Source: Candidatus Peregrinibacteria bacterium CG1_02_54_53
GTDB lineage: Bacteria > Patescibacteriota > Gracilibacteria > Peribacterales > Peribacteraceae
Reading direction: 5' to 3'
Assembly: GCA_001872575.1 (NCBI GenBank)
Contig: MNWP01000016.1
Coordinates: 1-44,456, forward strand
Length of the DNA stretch: 44,456 nt
This document shows, piece after piece, positions 1 to 7,778 of the stretch (position 1 is its first letter; every line of letters begins with the position of its first letter). A model generated the notes under the pieces. The model was not told where the DNA came from and did no database searches. It was given only the letters and a program-made list of their open reading frames with translations. The position numbers and the translations under genes were made by a program.

Positions 1-92
1 ACCCTGCTCCCGGTTATGGACACGGCGTGAGAGGAAGTTCTCCGCAGCACCTAGCCGTGTATGGCACACGGGCTGCGACGAACCGACCCAAA

Positions 93-120
93 GGTGTGGG
101 AAGTGACATTCCCAGTCACC
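93..120. terminator. Hairpin upstream of trpS (possible end of an upstream gene)
   Basis: Arms GGTG-TGGGAA and TTCCCA-GT-CACC enclose a 6-nt loop. No T-run follows, so intrinsic termination is uncertain. Bases 1-92 hold no gene I can support; a reading frame ending in TGA at 28-30 could be the tail of an upstream gene, but it is too short to judge. Confidence 0.25.
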
Positions 121-132
121 GTTGCCGAATGC

Positions 133-138
133 TACACT
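133..138 (+). promoter_or_regulatory. -10 box of trpS
   Basis: TACACT lies 6 nt before the chosen ATG at 145, so the transcript would start at or next to the start codon. The -35 is weak (TTCCCA at 109-114, inside the hairpin). Several other genes here show the same tight spacing. Confidence 0.4.
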
Positions 139-144
139 TCTACC

Positions 145-1143
145 ATGCGCCCGTCTTCGTCTCCATCTTCGCCGAGGCTTCGCGTTCTCTCTGGCATCCA
201 ACCTTCCGGCTCACTTCACCTCGGTAATTACTTCGGATCCATCAAGCCGAATCTCGAACAGCAGAAGAAGGCCGGTGAGAGCGTGTTCTTTGTGGCCGAC
301 TTGCATGCTCTCACGACGGTTCAGGATGCCGACGAGCTGCGCGAGGCTCGTCATGACATTATCCTCGATTATTTGGCATGCGGGTTCGACCCCGCCAAGG
401 CCATCATTTTCTTCCAGTCCGATGTGCCGGAGCATACGGAACTCAGTTGGATTCTCTCCACTGTGGCTCCTATGGGCCTTCTTGAAAGAGCAGTCAGTTA
501 CAAAGAGAAGGTGCAGAAGGGGATTGCGGCGAGCGTTGGACTCTTTACGTACCCCGTCCTCATGGCGGCGGATATCCTTCTGTACGATGCCACGCATGTT
601 CCGGTTGGGCGTGACCAGAAGCAGCATGTCGAAATCGCTCGGGATCTTGCGATCAAGTTCAACAACGCGTTTGGCGACACGTTGGTGGTTCCTGAGCCGG
701 TGATCCGTGCCGAAGTGGCTGTGGTTCCGGGCACGGATGGCCAGAAGATGAGCAAGAGCTACGGCAATGCGATTCCAATTTTCGGAGACGAGAAGAAGAT
801 TGAAAAAGCGATCATGAGCATCGTGACCGATTCGAAGGGAGCCGAAGAACCCAAGGATCCTGAGAAGTGCACGGTTTTTCAGTTGCATAAGCTCTTTCTT
901 TCTCAGGCCGAGACCAAAGCACTTGTCGAGAAGTATCGTGCGGGGGGTCTGGGATACGGTGAAGCGAAGAAAATGCTTTTCTCTGCATATATGGAACATT
1001 TCGGCTCGCTGCGCTCGAAACGCGAGGAGCTCATGCAAAAATCCAAGCTGGTTGACGGGGTTGCCCGCGAGGGCGCGGAGCGTGCTCGTGCCATTGCAGT
1101 CAAAACCATGGAGAGAGTACGAAAAGCCGTAGGATTGCTCTAA
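145..1143 (+). CDS. trpS: Tryptophanyl-tRNA synthetase
   Basis: This class I aminoacyl-tRNA synthetase charges tRNA-Trp in the cytoplasm. The 332-aa product (normal length for bacterial TrpS) carries the HIGH-type signature SGSLHLGN at residues 21-28 and the KMSKS loop at 201-205, with the typical GRDQKQH and DGQKMSKSYGN contexts. The frame is open further upstream (an ATG at 61), but the added residues do not resemble TrpS, and a -10 box sits just before the ATG at 145, so I chose that start. It is the first gene of the plus-strand block, and a separate promoter follows for the next gene. The assignment is secure; only the start is inferred. Confidence 0.96.
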   Translation: MRPSSSPSSPRLRVLSGIQPSGSLHLGNYFGSIKPNLEQQKKAGESVFFVADLHALTTVQDADELREARHDIILDYLACGFDPAKAIIFFQSDVPEHTELSWILSTVAPMGLLERAVSYKEKVQKGIAASVGLFTYPVLMAADILLYDATHVPVGRDQKQHVEIARDLAIKFNNAFGDTLVVPEPVIRAEVAVVPGTDGQKMSKSYGNAIPIFGDEKKIEKAIMSIVTDSKGAEEPKDPEKCTVFQLHKLFLSQAETKALVEKYRAGGLGYGEAKKMLFSAYMEHFGSLRSKREELMQKSKLVDGVAREGAERARAIAVKTMERVRKAVGLL

Positions 1144-1163
1144 TAGTCGATATTTGGTATACT
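1135..1163 (+). promoter_or_regulatory. Sigma-70-type promoter for the secreted protein gene
   Basis: TTGCTC (1135-1140) and TATACT (1158-1163) are separated by exactly 17 nt. The -35 overlaps the last codons of trpS. Transcription would start near 1170, leaving a leader of about 18 nt before the ATG at 1188. Confidence 0.6.
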
Positions 1164-1187
1164 GGAGTGATTCCTTCTCACACACAT

Positions 1188-1865
1188 ATGAAGCGCAGCA
1201 GACTCTCCGTGTACGCAACGACTGGCGTTTTGACGATCGCCGTTTTGATCCCCATGGCCACGGCCCTTCTGGAGGATGGCGGCCACTACAGTGCAACGCT
1301 CCAGCAGGAGGCGATCGAAAATCAACCGCAACTCCGTGCTGCGCGACGTGCACTCACGCGATTGAACGGCCGATGCGGTCGCAACGGTGAAGTGCAGGAT
1401 GCCGCGTGTCGTGCCTATGCGATCGTGCAACAGGAGTGCTTTGATCGGCAGCTCCAATACTTTCAGAACACGGGTTGCCCCTCGATCAATGACATGGTTC
1501 GAATCTCGAGAATTCAGCGTGCCCTCGACATGAATCAGCCTGTTCCCTCTGAAGGTGATGAGGCAAGTACATCGTCCGGCTCCAGCTCGAGTTCCATTGA
1601 GAGCGAAGAGGCCGCTGGCACCACGTTCAATGATCTCTCCACGACCGATCGGAATATTCTTCGTCGCGCAGTTCGTGTTCAGAATTGTTCCAAAAAGCTG
1701 CCGCGTGCGATGTATCAGTTGTGCATTTCTCTCGTCGGGCAAAATCAACGGGCTGCGCCCACAGGACTGACGAATGATCAGCAGCAGATCCGTTCCGAGC
1801 AGCGTTCTTCGCAGCCATCCACCCTCAAGGATCGTATTGAGATAACCAAGCCGGTAGCGCGATAA
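1188..1865 (+). CDS. Secreted Cys-containing protein of unknown function
   Basis: I do not recognise a family. The 225-aa product begins MKRSRLSVYATTG and continues into a hydrophobic stretch to about residue 27, consistent with a signal peptide or membrane anchor. The middle (about 50-100) has paired Cys residues in a helix-rich context (NGRCGRNGEVQDAACRAY, QECFDRQ, NTGCPS). A Ser/Glu-rich linker follows at about 125-145, then a second Cys pair (VQNCSKK and YQLCISL), so disulfides in an exported domain are plausible. I chose the ATG at 1188 rather than 1167 because it places the basic n-region directly before the hydrophobic core and fits the promoter. The function is unknown. Confidence 0.7.
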   Translation: MKRSRLSVYATTGVLTIAVLIPMATALLEDGGHYSATLQQEAIENQPQLRAARRALTRLNGRCGRNGEVQDAACRAYAIVQQECFDRQLQYFQNTGCPSINDMVRISRIQRALDMNQPVPSEGDEASTSSGSSSSSIESEEAAGTTFNDLSTTDRNILRRAVRVQNCSKKLPRAMYQLCISLVGQNQRAAPTGLTNDQQQIRSEQRSSQPSTLKDRIEITKPVAR

Positions 1866-1917
1866 AGGCAATGAAAGTGAAAGAGGATACATCCGCGATG
1901 AGCTATCATGAATCTTG

Positions 1918-2502
1918 ATGTATCCCAAGCTCATCCTCGCCTCGGCCAGCCCGCAGCGCAAAACGCTCTTGCAGGGGATTGGCATTCCATTCGATGTTTT
2001 TGTTACGGACGTGGAGGACGAGAGCGATGTTACGCATCGTGATCCTGTCGAGCGGGCGCAATTCTTCGCGCATCTGAAGGCGGAGCATGCGCATACGGCG
2101 CATCCCGAGGCTTGGATCATCGGTTGTGACACATTGGTTGTGGCTTTTGATGGCTCGCTTCTCGAGAAGCCGACGGATAGCGACGAGGCACGCACAATGA
2201 TGCGGTTGCAGAGCGGCACGACGTCGCTCGTTCACTCCGGTCTCTGCATCATCGCACCGAACGGCAAGCAGTACGAAGGCATGTCTCTGTCCTCGGTCAC
2301 CTTCAAACAACTCTTGCCGCAGGAGATCGAATGGTGGATCGGCACGGGATTGTGGCAGGGTCGGTCGGGGTCGTTTCAAATCGACGGGCCCGGACAGCTC
2401 ATGATCGCGCGGATCGAGGGGGACTGGTCGGGGATTGTGGGGTTGCCCGTGTTTCTACTGGGAAAGCTAATGAGGAAGGCGGGGTGGAATGTATTCGTAT
2501 AA
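1918..2502 (+). CDS. Maf-like nucleotide pyrophosphatase
   Basis: The 194-aa product begins YPKLILASASPQRKTLL, the Maf/Ham1-type N-terminal motif (LASxSPRR). It also has the acidic GCDTLVV segment near residue 64, a KP pair (LEKPTD), the GSFQIDG segment replacing the usual GaygIqG, and a C-terminal GLP. Maf proteins hydrolyse non-canonical or methylated nucleoside triphosphates to monophosphates. The second Arg of SPRR is Lys here (SPQRK), and GSFQIDG deviates from consensus, so substrate preference may differ. A TATCAT box at 1904-1909 lies 8 nt before the ATG. A TTG just upstream could extend the frame by one residue. Confidence 0.88.
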   Translation: MYPKLILASASPQRKTLLQGIGIPFDVFVTDVEDESDVTHRDPVERAQFFAHLKAEHAHTAHPEAWIIGCDTLVVAFDGSLLEKPTDSDEARTMMRLQSGTTSLVHSGLCIIAPNGKQYEGMSLSSVTFKQLLPQEIEWWIGTGLWQGRSGSFQIDGPGQLMIARIEGDWSGIVGLPVFLLGKLMRKAGWNVFV

Positions 2503-2590
2503 CGTATGAAGTATTACGTATCTTGTTGTTTTACTCATTACACTTTGGTATGTCATATGTTATACGGAATACGTGATACCAAATACCGAA
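2503..2590. repeat. AT-rich inverted repeat between convergent genes
   Basis: Variants of GTATAACGTAT and TATTACGTATC on the left face TTATACGGAATACGTGATAC on the right, making an imperfect hairpin between maf (+) and the IMPase gene (-). Bidirectional termination is a plausible role. Related ATACGGAATACTGAT sequence occurs near 12330. Confidence 0.4.
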
Positions 2591-3394
2591 TTATTTTTTG
2601 AATACGAACCGACACAGTTCATCAAAGATCGGTTGAGTGGAAGCGACGCAGCGCACGCGTCCACGGGGGTCTTGCGGGTCCGCAAGCTCGGTGCGGGATT
2701 TTCCGCCTGCCTCTTTGACCATCAGGCAGCCGGGGGCGACATCCCACAGCCGTACACCGTCAAAGAAGACTCCGTCATTCCTGCCCTTGAGGATCTCGGC
2801 GATTTCTGCGGCAGCGCAACCGTAGTTCTGCACCGAGGCACAGCGTGGATGCGTAACGGTCATGATTTTGTCCGTACCCCGAGACTTGCCTCCGATGTTC
2901 GTACACAGAATCGCATCATCCAGATCGCGTGTTTGGCGAAGATGCGTAATGGCCTTTCCATTGAGAAACGCCCCGGTTCCACGTTGAGTCCAAAAGGTTT
3001 CGTTCCTGGCCGGCAGAACCATAACGCCGAGCTGCGTCGTTCCGTCCTGCTGCAGCGCAACGAGGCAGCCAAATTCGTCTTTGCCGTGGACGTACGGTTT
3101 TGTGCCATCGACGGGATCGATGATCCAGCAGTACGGCGAAGAAGGATCACCCAGATTCTCTGCCCCATCTTCCTCCGCCAGAATGCGATGCTTCGGAAAT
3201 TCATTTCGAATCATGCTGACGATGGCGGCCTGAGCGGCGTGATCAACGTCGGTGACGTAGTCCGTTACTTCTTTGGTATCGATGACGAGCTCTTCGGACG
3301 ATTGGCGCTTCTGCATGGCAATCTGTGCTCCGGTTTCCGCTGCACGCCGTGCGAGGTCGAGCGCGAGTGTGAGGTCGAGAGATGCCATGGTCAT
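2591..3394 (-). CDS. Inositol monophosphatase / bisphosphate nucleotidase family phosphatase
   Basis: This is a Mg-dependent sugar-phosphate phosphatase of the IMPase/CysQ/FIG superfamily. The 267-aa product carries the metal-binding acidic pair ILAEEDGAE (near residues 71-79), the WIIDPVDGTKPY motif (near 90-101) and the C-terminal WDVAPG motif, in the usual order and at the usual length. The first motif is AEED rather than GEE, a common variant. The substrate (inositol phosphate, fructose 1,6-bisphosphate or adenosine bisphosphate) cannot be decided. Its ATG overlaps the stop of a 50-aa ORF as ATGA, implying translational coupling. It is the last gene of a minus-strand run that follows the alpha-glucan genes, so a role in sugar phosphate metabolism is reasonable. 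Confidence 0.9.
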   Translation of the reverse strand: MTMASLDLTLALDLARRAAETGAQIAMQKRQSSEELVIDTKEVTDYVTDVDHAAQAAIVSMIRNEFPKHRILAEEDGAENLGDPSSPYCWIIDPVDGTKPYVHGKDEFGCLVALQQDGTTQLGVMVLPARNETFWTQRGTGAFLNGKAITHLRQTRDLDDAILCTNIGGKSRGTDKIMTVTHPRCASVQNYGCAAAEIAEILKGRNDGVFFDGVRLWDVAPGCLMVKEAGGKSRTELADPQDPRGRVRCVASTQPIFDELCRFVFKK

Positions 3395-3543
3395 TGTTGG
3401 TCATTCGTCAGGTCCGTGCCTTCGCCCGCTTTCGTAAAATCGTCGCCAAGATTCGTATCATCTTGCTGCGGAAGCGGCTGCTCAGGAGCCGGTGCGACGG
3501 GCGGGGTATTCTTGCCGTTGTTGTTTTCATCGTCCCGGTGCAT
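3391..3543 (-). CDS. 50-aa acidic Pro/Asn-rich peptide, coupled to the phosphatase
   Basis: I do not recognise the product. Starting at the ATG at 3543, it is short, hydrophilic and acidic (MHRDDENNNGKNTPP, then Pro/Gln-rich, then an Asp/Thr-rich end), with no membrane segment. Position supports it as a real gene. It starts 4 nt after the stop of the upstream secreted-protein gene, and its TGA overlaps the ATG of the IMPase gene (tcat at 3391-3394). The same frame stays open upstream to 3672, but there it only shadows the neighbouring gene. It could be a real peptide or a coupling leader. Confidence 0.5.
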   Translation of the reverse strand: MHRDDENNNGKNTPPVAPAPEQPLPQQDDTNLGDDFTKAGEGTDLTNDQQ

Positions 3544-3547
3544 GGTG

Positions 3548-4387
3548 TTAGAGAGAAGAGGATGAAGACGAAGAATGCTGCAAGGCCTGCGCCTCTGAGA
3601 GTACAGGGGAACACGACGCGATTTGCCCGCTCGCTTTCGCAAGATTTTCTCGCAAGGATTCGAGTGAATCAATTGTCTCAGAGGGAATCAGAAACGGTTC
3701 TGCAATGGCATAGCATTCCAGGGCATCTGTTATCTTTTGTCGCACTTCTTCGGAAAACCCGGTGTCTTCACTCGCCGATTTCAGCGAGAGCAGAAGCGCA
3801 TCCAGCCACGTGAGAGCCGTGCCGTTGCGTACCTGAGCGGCAGCAAACCAATAGGGTTGTCGATACTGCGTCCGCAAATTTTCACGGACGTCACGGAATG
3901 CATCCAGCGTCGTGAACACCTTGGCATCGATTGCATCGATAATAGGCTGCAGAGCGCCCTGCAGTGCATCGATGCGCGCGAGCATGGCAGTTTTAAGTTC
4001 TGCTGAGAGGCCCGGCCATTGATCGATCACATCTCGTTCATTCTTGAGTGCGTCTCGCTCGATGAGTAACTGCCCTCGATAACACTGTAGAGAAACGGGC
4101 AGAAGCGTGTCGCGATTTGCACTGCGTACGTCATCGTGGCAACGATCGATGTGCAAGAGCAGCTTGCCGCGCACTTTCTGCCACTTGGCGATCCAGCTCG
4201 AGTGTACGAGCGCAAATCTACTCCACTGGCTTGAGAATCCCTCCGCGCGCTCTGCGCGCTCGGTCCAGATATCGACAACTGCCCCGCTGCCGGATGATTC
4301 GCTGCTTGCAGATGAAGACTGCTCTTGTGCGTGAACCGCAGGCATCAGAAGAATGGAGACGAATATCGAGAGAATGAGTGAACGCAT
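3548..4387 (-). CDS. Secreted helical protein of unknown function
   Basis: The family is not recognised. The 279-aa product starts MRSLILSIFVSILLMPAVHAQ, a clear signal peptide with a VHA-Q cleavage context. A Ser-rich linker (about 24-40) follows, then a long charged helix-forming region (about 45-270) with Cys residues spaced through it, ending in a poly-Ser tail. The start at 4387 is preferred over 4399 because it gives a compact n-region. It lies 31 nt downstream of the GH15 gene and 4 nt upstream of the 50-aa ORF, so it is probably cotranscribed with the glucan operon. An exported structural or envelope role is inference. Confidence 0.7.
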   Translation of the reverse strand: MRSLILSIFVSILLMPAVHAQEQSSSASSESSGSGAVVDIWTERAERAEGFSSQWSRFALVHSSWIAKWQKVRGKLLLHIDRCHDDVRSANRDTLLPVSLQCYRGQLLIERDALKNERDVIDQWPGLSAELKTAMLARIDALQGALQPIIDAIDAKVFTTLDAFRDVRENLRTQYRQPYWFAAAQVRNGTALTWLDALLLSLKSASEDTGFSEEVRQKITDALECYAIAEPFLIPSETIDSLESLRENLAKASGQIASCSPVLSEAQALQHSSSSSSSL

Positions 4388-4418
4388 TGCGTGCATCATA
4401 GCACGAATGAATGCCGAA

Positions 4419-6470
4419 TCACGATCCGCTCAACGATCGCTCTTTTTCGATGAACTGCAGCACTGTTTCCACGTAGGTTGCGTGGCTCCATGCGAGCGGT
4501 GCCACCGAAAGCGGTTCACCGGTGATGGGATGGGTTTGTTCCGCCAGAATTCCGGTGCTCGAAGCCCTGTCTGCCGTCCAGTCAAGGATCTCTCTTGCCG
4601 GCTTGAGATCTTCGAGGGTCTTGGCTTGCATGATGAGCCATTGGGCATTCCACAGCGTGGTGATGATCCAGGGGTTTCCGGGAATTTCCGCGCTCGGATG
4701 CACTTTGGCGTGATAGACGTCGTTCGTAAATCGTGCGAGCCCGCCGATGGGCGTGTGTACGGTGAGTGCCTGTTTCATCTGTTGCATGGTCGAAACGACG
4801 CGCGGATCACCGGGAGGAAGCACGCCGAATTTCCAAATGGCCGAGATGCTCGCATCGATGGTGAGGTCACGCTCGGTTGTCCGGCCATTCTCACGTCGAA
4901 TCATCTTCACAAAGCGTTTTTCTTTGTCGTCATACAAGTGAAAGAGCAGTGCCTGTCGTGTTTCATCCGCGGCAGTGTGAAAGCGTTCGGAATGCGTGTG
5001 ATGACCGAGAATCTGGCAGATCTGTGCCGCGGCGTGCAGACCTGCGGCGACGCAAGCCACGGTGTACGTGAAGATACCGCGGTGCTCTTCCCACGGATCG
5101 TAGCTGGGGAAGGGTAATCCCGTTTCCTTCTCGCGGAATTCCGTCAGAAACTGGCCGGCTCGTTTCACGAAACTCTCGTACATCTGCTGCAGAAACTCGA
5201 AATCCTGCACACGTTCGAAATGTTTCCAGAGCGCGTAGATCACGAGTGCGGTTTCGTCTTCCTGAATCGGCATCTGTGCCTGCCCGTTGCGGTACCACGG
5301 GTGCCACGAGGATCCCAATGAACCGTCGGGATTGTATTTGTGGAGCAGATAGCCGTCGGGAGTTTGCATCCGTGCACAGAATTCGAAGAAGCGACGCGTG
5401 ACTTCGTGCACTTTGGCCTCGTCGAGGGCGAGTGAGATGAATGCGCCGTCTCGCGGCCAGACGTACGTATAGGTATCGCGATTGAAGGCCATAATGTCTT
5501 CATCAGCTGCAGCCACGATGCCACCGGCATTATCGGCGTGCAGGCGAATGAGCAGCAGGCTTCTGCGGTAGAGATCCACGAGGCGTGTGCTGAGCGAACC
5601 GAAGTTCTGTCGTGCCATGTGCACCCAGCTCTTCCAGTAGTTATGGCAGTTGCTCTGCAGACGCTGCTCTCCCTCCGTAATTACGATTTGGTGCAGATTG
5701 ACTACTTCTTCCAGATCCCGGCCCATACACAACCAGAGAGTCACGGATGTTTCTTTTCCGGGTTTCACAATGGCGTGCACACCCACGGTCGAGTCGACCG
5801 ACCCCTGATCGATTGTCGTATTACTGAGCTCTCCATCCTCTGCATCCTTCCAGGTGCCTTCGAATCCCTGGTAGTTCGACTTGCCGATGCTGTAGCTGCA
5901 GATACCGCAGCTGCCCAGTCGCTCTTTGCTGTGAAGGACAGACTGATACTCTCCTGTCCCCACGCGTCCAGTCACGCACGTATCCGGATCACTCGTTTCA
6001 CCGCCAACGAGGAAGTACCGTGTCTGACGGTAGTGGATTACGGTGTTCGTGTACGGTTCGTAGAATGCCGTATCTTTCTGTTTGTCTCCGTAGATGAAGA
6101 GGTTGTGATTGAAGTAGAAGCGAATCTTCTTTTCTTGATTATCCGTGCTGCGAACGCGGAAGTTGCGGATGAGAATGTTGTAGAACGGGTGTACGTAATC
6201 TTCGGCGATGAGCTCAAGCCCAAGGGCATCGTTGCGCAGTTTCGATTCGCCGACGAGCGAGTCGAGGCGGTATTGCGGCTCGATGTTCCACGAAGGATCA
6301 GAAAACCATTTCATTCCACGACCTTCGACGAAGATGCCGGTGCGATGAACGTTGCCGTACCCCGTGTGATCCTCCATCCCCACGTGAGGAAAATACAGAT
6401 CGCGCAGTTGCAGCTGTGCATCGAATGCCGCAAGAACCTGGCCGTTGCCGATGATGAGTGATTTGGGCAT
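4419..6470 (-). CDS. Glucoamylase-type glycoside hydrolase, family 15
   Basis: The 683-aa product has the two-part plan of bacterial and archaeal GH15 enzymes: an N-terminal beta-sandwich (about 1-270) and an (alpha/alpha)6 barrel (about 300-670). Catalytic-domain landmarks are YVWPRDGAF near 337, the general-acid region QEDETALVIYALW near 403, and the general base in GILAEQ near 641, followed by PLSVAPLAWSHA. Family members release glucose from alpha-1,4/1,6 glucans or hydrolyse trehalose. No signal peptide is visible, so it should act on internal polyglucan. Its ATG shares one base with the stop of the GH57 gene (TAATG), which indicates coupled translation. Glucodextranase or trehalase activity cannot be excluded. 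Confidence 0.9.
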   Translation of the reverse strand: MPKSLIIGNGQVLAAFDAQLQLRDLYFPHVGMEDHTGYGNVHRTGIFVEGRGMKWFSDPSWNIEPQYRLDSLVGESKLRNDALGLELIAEDYVHPFYNILIRNFRVRSTDNQEKKIRFYFNHNLFIYGDKQKDTAFYEPYTNTVIHYRQTRYFLVGGETSDPDTCVTGRVGTGEYQSVLHSKERLGSCGICSYSIGKSNYQGFEGTWKDAEDGELSNTTIDQGSVDSTVGVHAIVKPGKETSVTLWLCMGRDLEEVVNLHQIVITEGEQRLQSNCHNYWKSWVHMARQNFGSLSTRLVDLYRRSLLLIRLHADNAGGIVAAADEDIMAFNRDTYTYVWPRDGAFISLALDEAKVHEVTRRFFEFCARMQTPDGYLLHKYNPDGSLGSSWHPWYRNGQAQMPIQEDETALVIYALWKHFERVQDFEFLQQMYESFVKRAGQFLTEFREKETGLPFPSYDPWEEHRGIFTYTVACVAAGLHAAAQICQILGHHTHSERFHTAADETRQALLFHLYDDKEKRFVKMIRRENGRTTERDLTIDASISAIWKFGVLPPGDPRVVSTMQQMKQALTVHTPIGGLARFTNDVYHAKVHPSAEIPGNPWIITTLWNAQWLIMQAKTLEDLKPAREILDWTADRASSTGILAEQTHPITGEPLSVAPLAWSHATYVETVLQFIEKERSLSGS

Positions 6471-7762
6471 TACGAATGATGGGCAGAGGTTTTCTTTGTC
6501 AGCCTGTGCTTCTTTTTCGGTTCCTCAACGCGGGTTTTTAGATCACAAATAGCATGGCTGAAACGACGATAAGCCTCGTAAGGGGAATCGTAGGGACTGA
6601 AATACTTGTGCACATCTCCGTCGTTCCAGTACTTGGTGCACATGTAGTAGAAGTGATCCGATGTCTGCAGGCGTCGCCAGGTGCGAATGAGATCCGGGTT
6701 GCCTGTGGCTTTCACAAGCGGGCCCAGTGCGTAGAGCGCCTGCATGGCTGCCACTTGAATCTGGTTCCCCTGCCATGCAGAAATATCACGCTCGGTATCG
6801 GCCCACGAAATCAAACTGTGAGCGTCGTATACCGGTTTTTTGTTTTGCTGCCATGCGTCGATGACCTGTGAAGGGGTCGCGCACTTCACGCCGCGTTGCT
6901 GCCAAATTTCGGGGAGTGAACGGAGGAATTCAAAAATGCCGGTGTCTTCCCACTGGTGTTCGCCGAATGTTTCGTAGTCCATGAAGAGATTCACACTGTG
7001 CCCTCCTCCGCCAAGCAGCCAATCGGTGAACGTCTCGGCTTTGAGGGGGAATCCCACCCAACTTTTGTCGGAGAAGCGAAACGCCACGTCATCGGATAGG
7101 CGGAAGTTCTTGAGCAAAACCGCAATGTTCTCCGAGCGCTTCGGAAGGGGACGATGTCGGGCGATGAGCATCTCTTTGCTGCGAGCCAGACGGAACTGCG
7201 GTGGCATGTACGGCAGGTTTGAACTTCTGCCCTGCAGCAAATGATCGGCTCCTTCTCCGAGGATACCGGCAAATCCCATCAGCCGTACCGTTTGTGCGAG
7301 CTCGTTACTGTAGATCAGCTCCGTATTGCGGAAGATGCGCGGCGTCACACCGAACAGATCTTCAATTTTACGGATGTGCAGCGTGACTTGTTCGCAGAAT
7401 TCTTCGGTATCTTGAATGGATGAGAGGGAGTGGTAGTAGGTTTCGGCCAGAAATTCCACACGTCCCGTTGCGGCAAGCTGCCGGAAGCTTTCGAGAACAT
7501 CTTCTCCGTACTCTTCGCACTGGTCGAGAAACACTCCCGAGAGAGAGTACGAGATGGCGAAGTCGGGATACTTGTCCAACAGCGAAAGCATCAAACGATT
7601 GGCAGGCAGGTAGCACTTCTCAGCCACCTTGCGGAATACTGCACGGTTCTTCGTGTGATCAAAATAATCTTTGCCGCCATCTTTGCCGATCTCCGTGATC
7701 CGCAGATCGCGCAGGCGGTAGGGCTGGTGAACCTGGAAGTAGAAGCAAACGAGAGGAGTCAT
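6470..7762 (-). CDS. Glycoside hydrolase family 57 (alpha-amylase / 4-alpha-glucanotransferase type)
   Basis: The 430-aa product shows the conserved GH57 regions: VHQPYR at 12-17, FRNTELIYSNE near 142-152 (which includes the expected nucleophile Glu), and FMDYETFGEHQW near 258-269 (which includes the acid/base Asp). No signal peptide is present. GH57 enzymes cut or transfer alpha-1,4-glucan chains. This length and the MDYETFGEHQ motif match the short intracellular alpha-amylases often found beside a GT4/GT5 synthase and a GH15. It starts 16 nt after the glycosyltransferase stop and overlaps the GH15 start by one base, so the three form one operon for storage-glucan turnover. The exact product is not deducible. 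Confidence 0.92.
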   Translation of the reverse strand: MTPLVCFYFQVHQPYRLRDLRITEIGKDGGKDYFDHTKNRAVFRKVAEKCYLPANRLMLSLLDKYPDFAISYSLSGVFLDQCEEYGEDVLESFRQLAATGRVEFLAETYYHSLSSIQDTEEFCEQVTLHIRKIEDLFGVTPRIFRNTELIYSNELAQTVRLMGFAGILGEGADHLLQGRSSNLPYMPPQFRLARSKEMLIARHRPLPKRSENIAVLLKNFRLSDDVAFRFSDKSWVGFPLKAETFTDWLLGGGGHSVNLFMDYETFGEHQWEDTGIFEFLRSLPEIWQQRGVKCATPSQVIDAWQQNKKPVYDAHSLISWADTERDISAWQGNQIQVAAMQALYALGPLVKATGNPDLIRTWRRLQTSDHFYYMCTKYWNDGDVHKYFSPYDSPYEAYRRFSHAICDLKTRVEEPKKKHRLTKKTSAHHS

Positions 7763-7778
7763 ACGAGGGTGGGTAACG

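Noticed and set aside
1-92. Possible C-terminal end of an upstream gene or a structured RNA
   Set aside because: One frame stops at 30 and there are small palindromes, but no conserved RNA motif (SRP, RNase P, tmRNA, 6S) is present and too little sequence is available.
211-1353. 380-aa minus-strand frame antisense to trpS
   Set aside because: It mirrors the trpS coding frame, has no recognisable motif and no promoter; trpS is certain.
2573-3565. 330-aa plus-strand frame opposite the IMPase gene
   Set aside because: Shadow of the DPVDGT-containing phosphatase.
5538-6461. 307-aa plus-strand frame inside the GH15 gene
   Set aside because: Antisense shadow of a GH15 domain with catalytic motifs on the other strand.
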